Shown in pieces: positions 44,531-56,088 of a DNA stretch of 64,000 nucleotides (position 1 is its first letter; every line of letters begins with the position of its first letter). Position numbers and translations under genes: made by a program. The notes beneath the pieces are model-generated. The model was given only the letters and a program-made list of their open reading frames with translations. It ran no database searches and was not told the origin of the DNA. The stretch comes from Hybos culiciformis (Eukaryota > Arthropoda > Insecta > Diptera > Hybotidae), in the NCBI GenBank assembly GCA_964007475.1, contig OZ023273.1, positions 48,857,525 through 48,921,524 of the forward strand, written 5' to 3'.

Positions 44531-45181
44531 CATTGAGTAATAATATTTATAAGAGGGTCAGAATTCATACAAGTAAATTTCAGAATTTTTGAAGTTTATA
44601 CTTCTTTAGGCGCGTTGTATGATATAATTGAGTAATTCTGTAGGGGGTAAAAATTCGGTGCCATGCTAAAAAGGCTAACGAAATTAAACCTAATAGGTTT
44701 TATTTCACATTCAGATGAGAAATAAAGCCTAATTCGCCGATTTTATAAATTAGGTTTTATTTCTCAACTGAATGTGAAATAAAACATATTTATTTTTCAT
44801 AAACTTGAGTATTAAGGCCTAATTTTTTTTTTCACATAGGAATTCAAAAAAAAATCGAAATTGAAGAATTAAATATTGAGTAGCAGGTAAGTATGAATAA
44901 TATGTCTCTTTAGATTAAAATTGTATTGTTAGGTAATAAAACAATATCATATGTATTATGTAAGTATATTATATCGTGTGCGTTCTTTATACATGCATTT
45001 TATTTTTTGTTTTTTGAGACTAGTTTGAATAAAATTTTGAAGTGAAAAGTATTTGAGAGATCTTAATAAAAAAATATATTTAAATAAAAAAAAATGGACA
45101 GTGAAAATGTTTTTTTTTTTTGAATATACATTTATTCCGGGATTTAGGCGGAATAGTAATTTATTACGTGAGACGTGAGAC

Positions 45182-45634
45182 GTGAGAAAAATTAAAATAA
45201 TACAAACTCAAAACGACACACAATTCAGAATAATAAAATTTAAAGACAAAACTGACAATTACAACGACATACCAAGTGCAGGAAATGAATCAACATCACT
45301 TGAAGCAAACGAAAACGCTAGTTCAATGAGGGTTTCTCAAAAAACAATAATTCCTTTTCATGGATACTTCAACGGAAATTATCTCCCTTCAAATATACTA
45401 AAAGCAGGAGCTAACATAAATTTAATTAATGACATACTGAAACCACAAAATAACTTAAAAAGAATGGGAGTAATGACATTACAACCACAATTTTACCCAA
45501 ATTACACAACTGCAAACCAATATATAAGTCAAACATTAGAACTGTACTGCGAAACTTACACATATATACGATTTAAATTCAGTGGAATCTACCGGCGCAG
45601 TGAAATAAGGCCGCGGGAAATAAGGCCGCGATAG
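45182..45634 (+). CDS. Unidentified open frame fragment, 150 codons
   Basis: I do not recognise this product. The frame opens on a GTG, so its true 5' end is unknown. The first internal ATG is at the SSMRV position. It lies inside the 3.1-kb palindromic-arm element. Codons are A/C-rich and T-poor on the plus strand, unlike the surroundings, and the peptide is not low-complexity (IPFHGYFNGNYLPSN, NLINDILKPQNNLKRMG, YISQTLELYCETYTYIRF). It ends by running into the palindrome array (RREIRPR-like tail). It could be a relic exon of a transposon or viral-type gene, or chance. No signal peptide or known motif was seen. Confidence 0.4.
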   Translation: MRKIKIIQTQNDTQFRIIKFKDKTDNYNDIPSAGNESTSLEANENASSMRVSQKTIIPFHGYFNGNYLPSNILKAGANINLINDILKPQNNLKRMGVMTLQPQFYPNYTTANQYISQTLELYCETYTYIRFKFSGIYRRSEIRPREIRPR

Positions 45635-45890
45635 GTTTTTGTTGCGGTCTTATTTCATTTTGAAAAATGAAATAAGGCCGCGAAAAAATCCTCGCGGTCT
45701 TATTTCATTTTGAAAAATGAAATAAGACCGCATAAAATTCCTCGCGGCCTTATTTCGTTTTGAAAAATGAAATAAGACCGCGACAAAAAAAAAATTAATC
45801 GGAGGGCTAATTTCATTTTGAAAAATGAAATAAGGCCGCGAGGATTTTTTCTCGGCCTTATTTCATTTTGAAAAACGAAATAAGACCGCG
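45602..45890. repeat. Array of five ~40-bp palindromes
   Basis: After two direct GAAATAAGGCCGCG units (45602-45630), hairpin units occupy 45644-45682, 45693-45731, 45743-45782, 45805-45840 and 45852-45890, spaced about 10-23 bp. Each reads like CGCGGYCTTATTTC, ATTTTGAAAAAT, GAAATAAGRCCGCG. The fourth has a damaged left arm. Confidence 0.9.
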
Positions 45891-46328
45891 TAATCTTGTG
45901 AGGTGAGCACACAGGGCCGGGGGCAGCAGGGCGGCGGGCAATAAATTTAATTTAAATTCATCAAAATCCAATGTTCTGGTTTGGAACAAAATTTTTTTTT
46001 TTTATAAAACATTTCTTAAATTTTTTGTTTTATTTTTTTTTTTTGAATTTTTTTTTTATAATTACTAATAGTTTAATCTCGACTTAGCTTCGTTTTTTTG
46101 TTTAAAAAGGTAGTTTTTTAAGTTTTCGATTTAATTTAGAATTTTTTTTTCAATGAATGTACATATCTTATTTGTATTTTTTATCAAAAATATTTATAAT
46201 TTGAATTATGAACACAAGAAATAAAGTTCCAGTTGGCATGAAAAAAACACCTATTTATTTATTTTTATAAATTTGACTATTAGCCCAATTTTTTTCTCAC
46301 ATAAGAATTCAAAGAAAAATATCGACAT

Positions 46329-47560
46329 AAGAATTAACTGGTGACCACCACGAAACTGTGCATCTCGAAAGTGTGCATGCACTAGGGTGACCAGATCAAA
46401 AATATATTTTTGGGGTAGTATTTTATTGATGGTTTTTTTTTTCGTTTTTCACTATATAAAAATAAAACAAACTTTTTAATTCTCTGTAATATTTAATAAC
46501 TAACAAAAAAAAAGTTTAAATCAAAAACGAAAAACAAAAAACTTACATCGAACTACAACACAATTGAATTTTTTTTATTTTCGAATCTTATATGTAAATT
46601 ATATTTTTCAGTTTTCAGTTTCCTTTTAGTTTTCTTCCAAATAATATATATATATATATATTTTTTTTTTGAATAATATATTTTATATATTTTTAATAAT
46701 TTATTAAATTAATTTATAATGATAACGACATATCAGCAGAGTTCGAATTTTAAAAATCAAAACATAAAGGGAATTTTTTTTTTTTCCTATCCAAAGAAAA
46801 AGAAAAATAAAAAATCATTTGAAAAGAAAAGATTACTGAGTTTATGAAAGATTTTTTAAGTGATAAGAAAAACAGTGGAATAAGTGATATCTTTTTATCT
46901 TTCTTTACATTATCTGTTTAATTGATAATAATAAAAGTTGACCTCATAATGCTGAAATTTACTAGATATAAAAAAAAATATTTTAGGTGTTTTTGGGGTA
47001 TTTTTTCCTACCCCATTACAGATTTTGGAAATGGGGTATTTCAGGAAAATTCAATCAAAAATGGGGTAGCCTACCCCAGAATGGGGTATGTCTGGTCACC
47101 CTAGCATGCACGCACAGTTTCCGTATATTTTTCCATACATTTTGTGCGGCCAATTTTCTTTTCCACCCGATTTGACCTATTTTTTTAAATTTACTGAATT
47201 AACCTGAGCACAAAGTTTTGATATCTATAATTACTTACTTGATTTAAAGTAATATTTAATTTTTTTGGAAAAGGTAAAATTATACTTACTTGATTTCCAT
47301 TCTTTCTAAATTATGACAAGTTATAATTATAATAATCATAATTAATTAAAGATTGTTTATCAAAATGAAAAGGAATTTCATTTTTTCTTATTCAAAATTT
47401 CTTATTTCTTATTTCAAATTTCTTATTTCAAAATTTTATGCTTTTCCAAAAGAATGTTGTTCAAACAACCTTTTTTTTTAATTTTCGTACAACTGTCCCC
47501 TCTACACGCACAGTTTCCGTATGCACAGTTTCTTGGTGCCATGTCACCAGTTAATTCTTT
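46329..47560. mobile_element. Inverted pair bounding a nested element
   Basis: AAGAATTAACTGGTGAC with CGAAACTGTGCAT at 46329-46364 faces ATGCACAGTTTC with GTCACCAGTTAATTCTT at about 47521-47560. It encloses the hAT-like copy at 46383-47103. Confidence 0.6.
46383..47103. mobile_element. hAT-like element, 721 bp, TSD GCATGCAC
   Basis: Ends TAGGGTGACCAGA and TCTGGTCACCCTA. GCATGCAC is duplicated exactly at 46375-46382 and 47104-47111. Subterminal GGGGTA motifs recur (TACCCCAGAATGGGGTA). No transposase. Confidence 0.9.
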
Positions 47561-47872
47561 TTTATTTCAATATATTTTACTTTTTGGGAAAAGAATTATG
47601 ATTGAGAAATAACGCCTAAGGGCTTTATTTCACATTCAGTTGAGAAATAAAACCTAATTTATAAAATCGGCGAATTAGGCTTTATTTCTCATTTGAATAT
47701 GAAATAAAACCTATTAGGTTTAATTTCGTTAGCCTTTTTAGCATGGCACCTAAAAATTCATTTTTATTTTACTCATTCGACATTCGAAATCGAAAAAACC
47801 GACATGATTTTTGACGTTTCAATACTAAAAAAAATTAGTGGTCCACTCAATAATCATTTGTCATTTATAAAA

Positions 47873-48066
47873 ACAAAATAATTTGGCGCGAAAAATTTTA
47901 ATTCAAATTAATTTTAAAAATCTTTCGTTTACAAATTATTTAAAACTAAATTTTTTTTTCCAAAAAGGTAACAAAATAATTTGGCGCGAAAAATTTTAAT
48001 TCAAATTAATTTTAAAAATCTTTCGTTTACAAATTATTTAAAACTAAATTTTTTTTTCCAAAAAAG
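47873..48066 (+). repeat. Tandem duplication of ~97 bp
   Basis: ACAAAATAATTTGGCGCG through TTTTTTTCCAAAAAGG occurs twice in a row with one A-run difference. The second copy leads directly into the minisatellite. Confidence 0.9.
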
Positions 48067-48915
48067 GTAGCTCCGGTGAAATTAAGATTACCTGCCGAAA
48101 AATTTTTGGGCAAGGAACTACGGTTAGGTCGTGCCGGAGCAAAATATACAAAAAAATGTTTTTTTTCAAAACAGGTAGCTGCGGTGAAATTAATATTACC
48201 TGCAGAAAAATTTACGGTTAGGTCGTGCCGGCACAAAATACACAAACAATTTTTTTTTCCGAAATAGGTAGCTTCGGTGAAATAAAGATTACCTGCCGAA
48301 AAATTTTTGGGCAGGGAGGTACGGTCAGGTTGTGCCGACGCAAAATGTACAAACATTTTTTTTTTTTCAAAATAGGTAGCTCCTGTGAAATTATTATTAC
48401 CTGAAAACAATTTTTTTTTCCGAAATAGGTAGCTTCGGTGAAATAAAGATTACCTGCCGAAAAATTTTTGGGCAGGGAGGTATGGTCAGGTTGTGCCGAA
48501 ATAGGTAGCTCCTGTGAAATTATTATTACCTGAAAAAATTTTTAAAATTTTTTGGGTAGGGAGCTACGGTTAGGTCGTGCCGGCGCAAAATACACAAAAA
48601 AATTTTTTTTCCGAAATAGGTAGCTTCGGTGAAATAAAGATTACCTGCCGAAAAATTTTTGGGCAGGGAGCTGGTCGTGCCGGCGCAAAATACACAAAAA
48701 ATTGTTTTTTCAAAATAGGTAGCTTCGGTGAAATGAAGATTACCAGCCCAAACATTTTTGGGCAGGGAGCTACGGTTAGGTCGTGCCGGCGGAAAATATA
48801 CGAAAAAAGTTTTTTTCTCAAAATAGGTAGCTCCGGTGAAATTAATATTACCTGCCAAAAGATTTTTGGGTTGGGAGCTACGGTTAGGTCGTGCCGGCGC
48901 AAAATACAGAAAAAA
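48066..48915. repeat. Minisatellite with ~50-115-bp units (nine starts)
   Basis: Units begin GGTAGCTNCGGTGAAAT at about 48066, 48174, 48267, 48376, 48427, 48504, 48619, 48718 and 48826. Full units continue ATTACCTGCCGAAAAATTTTT, GGGAGCTACGGTTAGGTCG and GCCGGCGCAAAATACAC. Frames on both strands inside reflect the repeat, not genes. Confidence 0.92.
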
Positions 48916-48917
48916 AA

Positions 48918-49152
48918 ACACACGAAGCAGTCATAGAACTGCCGGCAGAAGTTTATACTTAAAAGATTTATTAAACTATGAAACAGTGGCTACAAATGAT
49001 GGGTTGCTCAGTACAAAATGTAAATTAAAATATTTTTATTTTCATTTACATTTTGTACTGAGCAGCCCATCATTTGTAGCCACTGTTATAATTTCATAGT
49101 TTTTAAATCTTTAAGTATAAACTTCTGTCGGCAGTTCTATGACTGCTTCGTG
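48918..49152. repeat. Inverted repeat with ~100-bp arms (foldback)
   Basis: ACACACGAAGCAGTCATAGA (left) faces TCTATGACTGCTTCGTGTGT (right). The centre is TAAATTAAAATATTTTTATTTTCATTTA. A few mismatches only. Confidence 0.9.
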
Positions 49153-49174
49153 TGTTTTTTTTTTTTTCAAATAA

Positions 49175-49784
49175 AGGTCGGTATTCAACTGGAGATAAAA
49201 TCAACTTTTTCAAACAAAATTTTATCTGAGATAAATTTTAGTTGAGTGAATTTAATTTATCGGTACCCAACTGAAGATAAATGGAAATTTATCTGAGTAA
49301 AAATTGTATGAAAATATTTTCACTCAAATAAATTTTATTTCAAAAATTTATCTTGCAAAGAATGTTTTGAATATTCTTTTCAAGATAAATTTTGACATTA
49401 GGTCGTGTAAAAAGAATTTGACGTTTGTTGTTTGAAGAAAACAAACAAAAATCAGAAAATTAAATAATATTGGTAAAATTAATTAAATAAAATGGATGAA
49501 AGTTGGGAGGTAAGTAAATTAAAAATAAAATTGTTTAGGTTGTTTTTATCAAAATATATTTTTCTATGCGGATTTTTTTAAAAACAATTTTTTGTAAACA
49601 ACCATTTTTCAATTTAGAAATTATGATTATGCTTTTTTTAAAATAATTATTGTTATTTTTAAAATCAAGTCAAGTGTCAAGTACATAAGTCAGAAAGTCA
49701 TGTGTCAATTTTTATCCCACTCAATAATGTTCCTTTTCAAGATAAAATTTATCTTGTACTTTATCTTCAGTTGAATACGGGCCT
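49175..49784. mobile_element. PIF/Harbinger-like element A, 610 bp, TSD TAA
   Basis: Ends AGGTCGGTATTCAACTGGAG and the complement of AGGCCCGTATTCAACTGAAG, flanked by TAA at 49172-49174 and 49785-49787. The interior holds ATGGATGAAAGTTGGGAG followed by GTAAGT at 49492-49515, which looks like a tiny first exon with a splice donor. The superfamily call rests on the 3-bp TAA and TIR style. Confidence 0.75.
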
Positions 49785-49819
49785 TAACTCAAAAATAATG
49801 ACAATGTGTTTATTCTTAA

Positions 49820-50316
49820 AGGCCGGTATTCAACTGGAGATAAAATCAACTTTTTCCTATAAAATTTTATCTGAAATAAATTTTAGTTGAGTGAATTTAA
49901 TTTATCGGTACCCAACTGAAGATAAATGGAAATTTATCTGAGTAAAAATTGTATGAAAATATTTTCACTCAAATAAATTTTATTTCAAAAATTTATCTTG
50001 CAAAGAATGTTTTGAACATTCTTTTCAAGATAAATTGTGACATTAGGTCGTGTAAAAAGAATTTGACGTTTGTTGTTTGAAGAATACAAACAAAAATCAG
50101 AAAACTAAAATAATATTAAAATTAAAATAATAGTTTAATTTAATTTAATAAAATAAAATAATATTGGTAAAATTAATTAAATAAAATGGATGAAAGTTGG
50201 GAGGTAAATATATTAAAAATAAAATTGTTTAGGTAGTCAATTTTTATCTCACTCAATAATGTTCCTTTTCAAGATAAAATTTATCTTGTACTTTATCTTC
50301 AGTTGAATACCGACCT
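49820..50316. mobile_element. PIF/Harbinger-like element B, 497 bp, TSD TAA
   Basis: Same TIR family as element A, flanked by TAA at 49817-49819 and 50317-50319. It has an internal deletion relative to A but keeps the ATGGATGAAAGTTGGGAGGT segment. Confidence 0.78.
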
Positions 50317-50472
50317 TAATACAATAATAAAAATAATAAAATTAAGAATAAACACATTTGAGTTAAAAAATTTTACTCAATACGTTAAAAATATTGTCAT
50401 AATTTTTGAGTTATTTAGAAAAAAATTTACTTGTATGAATTCTGTCCCTCTTATATATATTATTACTCAATG

Positions 50473-53400
50473 GTTATAATTATAGCTACAAGGACGAAGA
50501 AGCTGATTTTGGTATTCTGCCTTCTCTTTTTAAAACAAAAATCCTTCGATAACTGCTTTGATGTCATATTCAAATCACACTCGTTATAAATGAAATTCAA
50601 ATTTTTTTCATGAATAGACTAGCTTTCAGCTATAGTTAGTTCACCCAGTCAAGCATTTATGTACGTTTATTCATGACGGATATAATAAGTGAAAAGTTTG
50701 TTACTTACTTTAAAATCAATTTTAAACAGAAAAATTAAATTTATATAAATTTCTTTAAAAATTAAAAAGAATTTCAAACATCATAACTTGAGGGTAAACT
50801 CAAATTGACTCATTAAAATATCAAAAAAAAAAAAATATGTATAGTATATTAAAGGAAATTCTCAAATGAAAAGGTTAAAGAAAATTCTATTTGAATATTA
50901 GGTTGTTTTATACGTTTTAACGATATTCTTTCTTTGTCATTGTAATCTTACACCTTATAGATTTTATTACATTAAAAACTTAATTTTTTGCAATGGTCAC
51001 CAACATTCATATATTTCATAGTCCTACATATTCTTCAATTATATTTACTTAAATTAAATAAAATCCATCTACCCCTTTTAGTTGAATTTTAGTTAAATAT
51101 ATAAGTATTAGCTTTTACATCAAATTACTTAATGTACATAATTAATTTATATAAATAATCAATATCTTTTTGATTCTAGTTTGCAAAAATATTGGAATTG
51201 CAGTTTTTAGAAGGCTATTTTATTTATTATACAAATGGAAATATATATTATTAATACCATAAAAATATTTTTTAAGTGTAACGGAATTTATTCCATCATT
51301 AGATAAACTGAATAAATAAATTAAACAACCTAATAATATTAATTTGAATAAAAAAACAGAATAAATTCTTTATCTTCTACTTCTATTTATGAATTTTTTA
51401 AGAAATTTCATAAAATTGAAATTAATTTTTCTATTATTTGTACCTCCCGAGTCCCTTTATTACATTAACTTCATTTTTCTGCTTTTCTATTAAAAAATAT
51501 CAAAGAAATCTCAAAGAAATGCTTGTCTCTTTTAAAGTTAAAAATTCAAAATTCTATTAAAGTTGAATAGAAATACGCGGTACATGTACAATTTTATATT
51601 ATCAAATATATGTAAGTATGTATATCTACATAATGTAAATAGAAAATAGAATATTTCATAATCAACAAAATAAAATTTCATAAAATTATTTTCATTAAAA
51701 TTAAACCTATGTATTTGAGAATATATTTATATCTAAATTACTTTAAAAATCTTTTTAAAGAATAGAAAAGTTTTTGTACTAATGTAAAGTTTAATCATTT
51801 AAGTTGCATTTTCTTAACTATAGACCAACATTTTATATTTAATCGGTTGGTTAAATGCTAGTATTAAGGAATACGTCAGTGTGTACATCTGTCTGTCGAC
51901 AAAATAGTTTTAAAGGGATTGTCAAAATTTCCATTGCATAAAAATCGTCTAAACTTTCGACCGATAGTGTAGCATTATTATTTAGGTAACAGATAAATTT
52001 GCTGTCACACTGACATTGTTTAGTTATTTTAATTGATTCTGTAAGTTAAATAAATATTAATTTTGAACTTAGCGTACATATGTATACTTCAAATTAAATA
52101 TGTTAAATAAAAATAAATAAAATCAAATGAAAACTTCTTGGTTAAATCGAAATATTTTTAGCATCTTATTCATAAATAATAATTCTTTTTTTTGTATATC
52201 AGACACAAGCATTATGCCAAATTAATTTATTTTCTACCCAAAATTTTTATCTTAATTTCTTAAGATATTCATAACGAAGAAACATAATTCTTCAATTTTA
52301 TGTTGTTTTGTTTTGTGTGTACAAAATATATTTTAGTTTATGCTCAAGTTTTACTAAAAATAACCTTATTAAAAAATATGAAAGAAAAATAAATTAATTT
52401 TTTTTTTTTTAATCCTTTTGATCCCATAAAAAATTTGTCTTCAATTTAAAATTTTGTCCATAAAGCTATTATTCTTTAGATATATTCTGTTTCTTTTTAT
52501 AGTTCTTTTCATCATAAATTATTGGAAATATATTTAATATTTATATCATAGTTAAAATTGTGTACGATACACATGTATTATATACCTTTTCTACAAAAAA
52601 AAGAAAAGAAAATTAGTTCAAATTTAAAAATTAAGATGTTTCTAAATATTTGTATAGAATATGCTTTTGATTGAAAGTATTTACAATTATGTTTACATAT
52701 TTCACAACTTACATTTACATTTTCGTAATACACAATATTTTTATGTTTATATTTATAATAAAATTATGTTTCACATTCATATTTTTAATTTGTATCTTGT
52801 AAATAAGCTTGTGATTCAATAAATTCTGAATAAAAACCATTACCATAATAATGAATTAAATATAAAAAAATTCCATATAAGCAGAAAAAATGTTTGAAAA
52901 TTGTGCAAAAAAGTCGAAATAATTGTCAGGCACCGAAAGTAGTTGGCCAAGTGTCGTGAAAAAAAAACCATCTACGGAAAATAATCTTTCCAATTTAATC
53001 CAAATCCGAATCGGTTTATATAAGTGAAAAATGTTCATGTTTATAGATTACACACAAATGGACTTTCATTTATGCATACAATCATTTTCTTTTTCTTAAA
53101 AAAACAAAAATAGAGTGGCACTTATTATTTCTAATAACTTTTTAAAAATCCAAACTTTAAGAATTTTTATATAATTTGTGAATTTTTCAAACAACAAATA
53201 AAAAGTTAAGAATATATTCCACCGCTTTTTCTTTTATATTTTTATTTTTGTACAGTTCTCCAAGAATTATAAAAATTTATTTTCAACTATTCTTAAATTT
53301 CCAAAGTTATACAGTAATGAATTTAATGTCAGTTTTCTTTAAAGTTTAAAATTTAAGAAATAATATTAAAAGATATTTCGAATAAATATGTACAAATTTT

Positions 53401-55336
53401 TAGATTTTCAACAAAGTAAACGACAAGTAAATAATAAAAGAAAATGGAATAAAAATTTTTAATGTAATAAAACAATTGAATGATTAAAGATAAAAACAAT
53501 GTGTAATTTAAAATTAAATATGAAAAAAAAAAAGTTTCCGCAAGCTCTTTGTGTATATTTAATATATACAGTTCGATACCGTATATATAAAAAAAAAGTT
53601 TCACAAGATTAAAAACCTTTCATATGTAACATATTATTTCAATTTAAAAAGATTAAATGACGTGAAAATTACACATAACACACTTCAATGAAAGTCCTTT
53701 TTAAAAAAGATTTCATTTCATTCTAAATTGATATTTTTGTTATAATTTTTATTTTTTTTTAAGATTATACATTTTATTCTTTTGGGAAAGGGTTTATAAA
53801 AATTAAAGAAAAAAAAAACAAAAAAATAAATTGTAAAAGGATAAAATAATTTAAATGCTTTTAATAAAACCTGGTAAAAAGGTGTTCTACTAGATTATAT
53901 TTCCGATATCAAAAATAAATTATTTGGAAAATAATAAAGTTGTTATTCAATTAATTTAATTATATAGAATGAGGTACAACTTAAGGTGAATATTTAGGTA
54001 TCAGTGAATTGTTATAGAAATATTTATCAAAAAACAAAACAAAAAAATATATAAAACTTAATAAATTTATTTATTTGAGTTATTAAAGTTTTTGAACCTT
54101 GTTAAAAAGTTCATATTTCTCCTTTCGCTATACATACATAGTAAATCAAAAAATAAACGTTTTTTGAAAATTAAATAAATTTTCAACATGAAACTAAATT
54201 TAGTTTTTTTGGGTTTACAGAACTTACATTTTATGTATAAATTTGTTTCATATACGCGAGAAATGTAAAATTTGTTATTGTGTTGTCAGAAAAAAAAAAA
54301 ACCATCATGGGTTTTCTTGTTATTTAGATTTAGGGATAATTATAAACTAACAAAAATATGAAGATATATATATACTTTTCTGAACATACAAATTTCATAC
54401 AAAAAAGATAAATTTTATCAAACTTTTCATTGTAAACAAACTTTATAAACAAAATTACTTTACTTGAGTTCTTAAACAAATAAAAAATATATAAAAGTTT
54501 TCAAGCATGTTTGACCAAAACTTTATTTTTCTTCCATAAATATATGTACGTCAATATTATATTTTTTCTTTAATTTTAATTCATATGTAGTTGTACCTTC
54601 CTTTAAAAAACATTGAATATTTTTCTTGATTCTGAAAAATACTTAATATTTTATGTTCCTCATGATAGGAGCTATGCATATAGTTAGATACATATATATA
54701 AACCTCAATTGTTTTGTCTTTACCATAAATATACTTATTTAAAGATACATATATTTTCCATTTTATATAAGCAAGGGTGCTGAAATATTTAAGAAAATAT
54801 ATATTTAATATTATTTTTTCAACATGCTCTTAAAGAACACTGAATTTTATGTCTAAGGTTTAAATTTTTCATGAGTGGAAAAAAAATATTAAAGGGCGAA
54901 ATTTTTCTTTTTTATGAAGACAAGAAATTAATATAAATCTTTTTATTTTTTTTTACAGAAAAAGTGTTAACAACAAGACAATTAACACATAATTAATGTC
55001 AAAAATTATCTTATATATATTTCGAGAAGGAAATCTCTTAATAAATTACTATTATACATCATTGCTTCCAGATGTTTCCGGAGTTGAAAACTAAGAAGAA
55101 GAAAAAAATTTTTCGTTGTTATTTTATCTTTTTATGGAGTTGATTCTATTATAATATAGGATAGCCCTTCTCACTTCTGTTATGAAGTTTTATATAATTC
55201 GAAATTTTCCTACGCATTTTGTTGTCGTTAACAAAATTTATAAATATATTACCTAAAATATGTCAAAAAAACTCAATTCATCTAATTTACTTGTTAAAAT
55301 AAATGTTAAAATAAAAGTCAAAATAAATATAAAAAA
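50473..55336. other. 4.9 kb of AT-rich DNA, nothing recognised
   Basis: No ORF above background and no repeat family from elsewhere in the window was noticed. Confidence 0.6.
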
Positions 55337-55857
55337 TTTTAATGGGCATGTGGTCGGTATGTTGTATTCAGTAGAATAGAATTTAGATCGCTAAATGGAA
55401 TATTATATGCGTCAATACACATCCAATCATTTAGATGCATTAGCGTGAATAATGAAATCATTTAGATGCATCAGCGTGAATAATGAAATCATTTAGATGC
55501 ATCTGCGTGAATAATGAAATCATTTAGATGTTCTCACAATATTTCAATACAGACAAATACCAACAAAAAATGAAAAAAAAAATGTGTATATCAACTTTTA
55601 TTTATTTTTTTTTCATTGTAAATGTATAGACTTCAACTACCTTACACATGCACATTAAAACAGTATATTGGATATGTTAACAAAATTTGTTATACAACTC
55701 GTTCTGTATTTACACAAAAACACATAGATACTTGTCAATTTATATCACTTGACCTTCGGTCTCGTGATATAAGTATTGGCTCGTGTCAATGTGCTTTTGT
55801 GTATACAAAACTCGTAATTAATAACAAATTTAGTTAACATATACAATAATCTACTAT
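55337..55857 (+). mobile_element. Dispersed palindromic repeat, copy C
   Basis: It starts TTTTAATGGGCATGTGGTCG, has three ~31-bp ATTTAGATGCATCAGCGTGA units (55431-55530), then the long palindrome with TATATCACTTGACCTTCGG at its centre, ending CAATAATCTACTAT. Confidence 0.8.
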
Positions 55858-56088
55858 AAAAATAAATTGAAGCCCACGGCAAAAATGAGTTGTGCAACAT
55901 AAATTATGAAATCACAAAGCTTAACATAATATCAATATACTCACAAGTACGTAGTAATGATGTCATTTAATAATAAGCACCTGAAGAATCGAAGATATTT
56001 TTAGTTCTGTAAATTGTTTGTGGGTAGTTTGTGCTTTCAAATAAACATAAAAATATGTATGATTTGTTCAAATAATAAATTTTTTGTT

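Larger units (their letters stand above)
44657..47750. mobile_element. 3.1-kb element with ~128-bp arms that are each palindromic
   Basis: The arm 44657-44784 (GGTGCCATGCTAAAAAGGC...) is repeated inverted at 47622-47750. Each arm is itself a hairpin: TTTATTTCACATTCAG and CTGAATGTGAAATAAA flank CCTAATT/AATTAGG. It contains an unidentified ORF, a palindrome array and a nested hAT-like element. Confidence 0.75.
44531..50472. mobile_element. Outer ~5.9-kb TIR element holding nested insertions
   Basis: The first ~50 bases (CATTGAGTAATAATATTTAT...) reappear inverted at 50423-50472 with two mismatches (TTATATATATTATTACTCAATG end). GTTATA lies near both edges and may be an imperfect target duplication. 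Everything between is repeats, including hAT-like and PIF/Harbinger-like insertions. The original content of the outer element cannot be separated with certainty. Confidence 0.65.

Noticed and set aside
45602..45890. CRISPR-like look of the palindrome array
   Set aside because: Spacers are short and not unique, the context is a eukaryotic transposon, and no cas genes exist. Only a palindrome array.
48188..48205. TAATATTAC, the CRESS-DNA virus origin nonamer, in the minisatellite and near 56.14 kb
   Set aside because: No Rep gene and no proper origin stem around it. It appears in only some units and is expected by chance in AT-rich, palindromic DNA.
48027..49099. Several 60-131-codon frames on both strands
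   Set aside because: All arise from the minisatellite, whose unit keeps several frames open.
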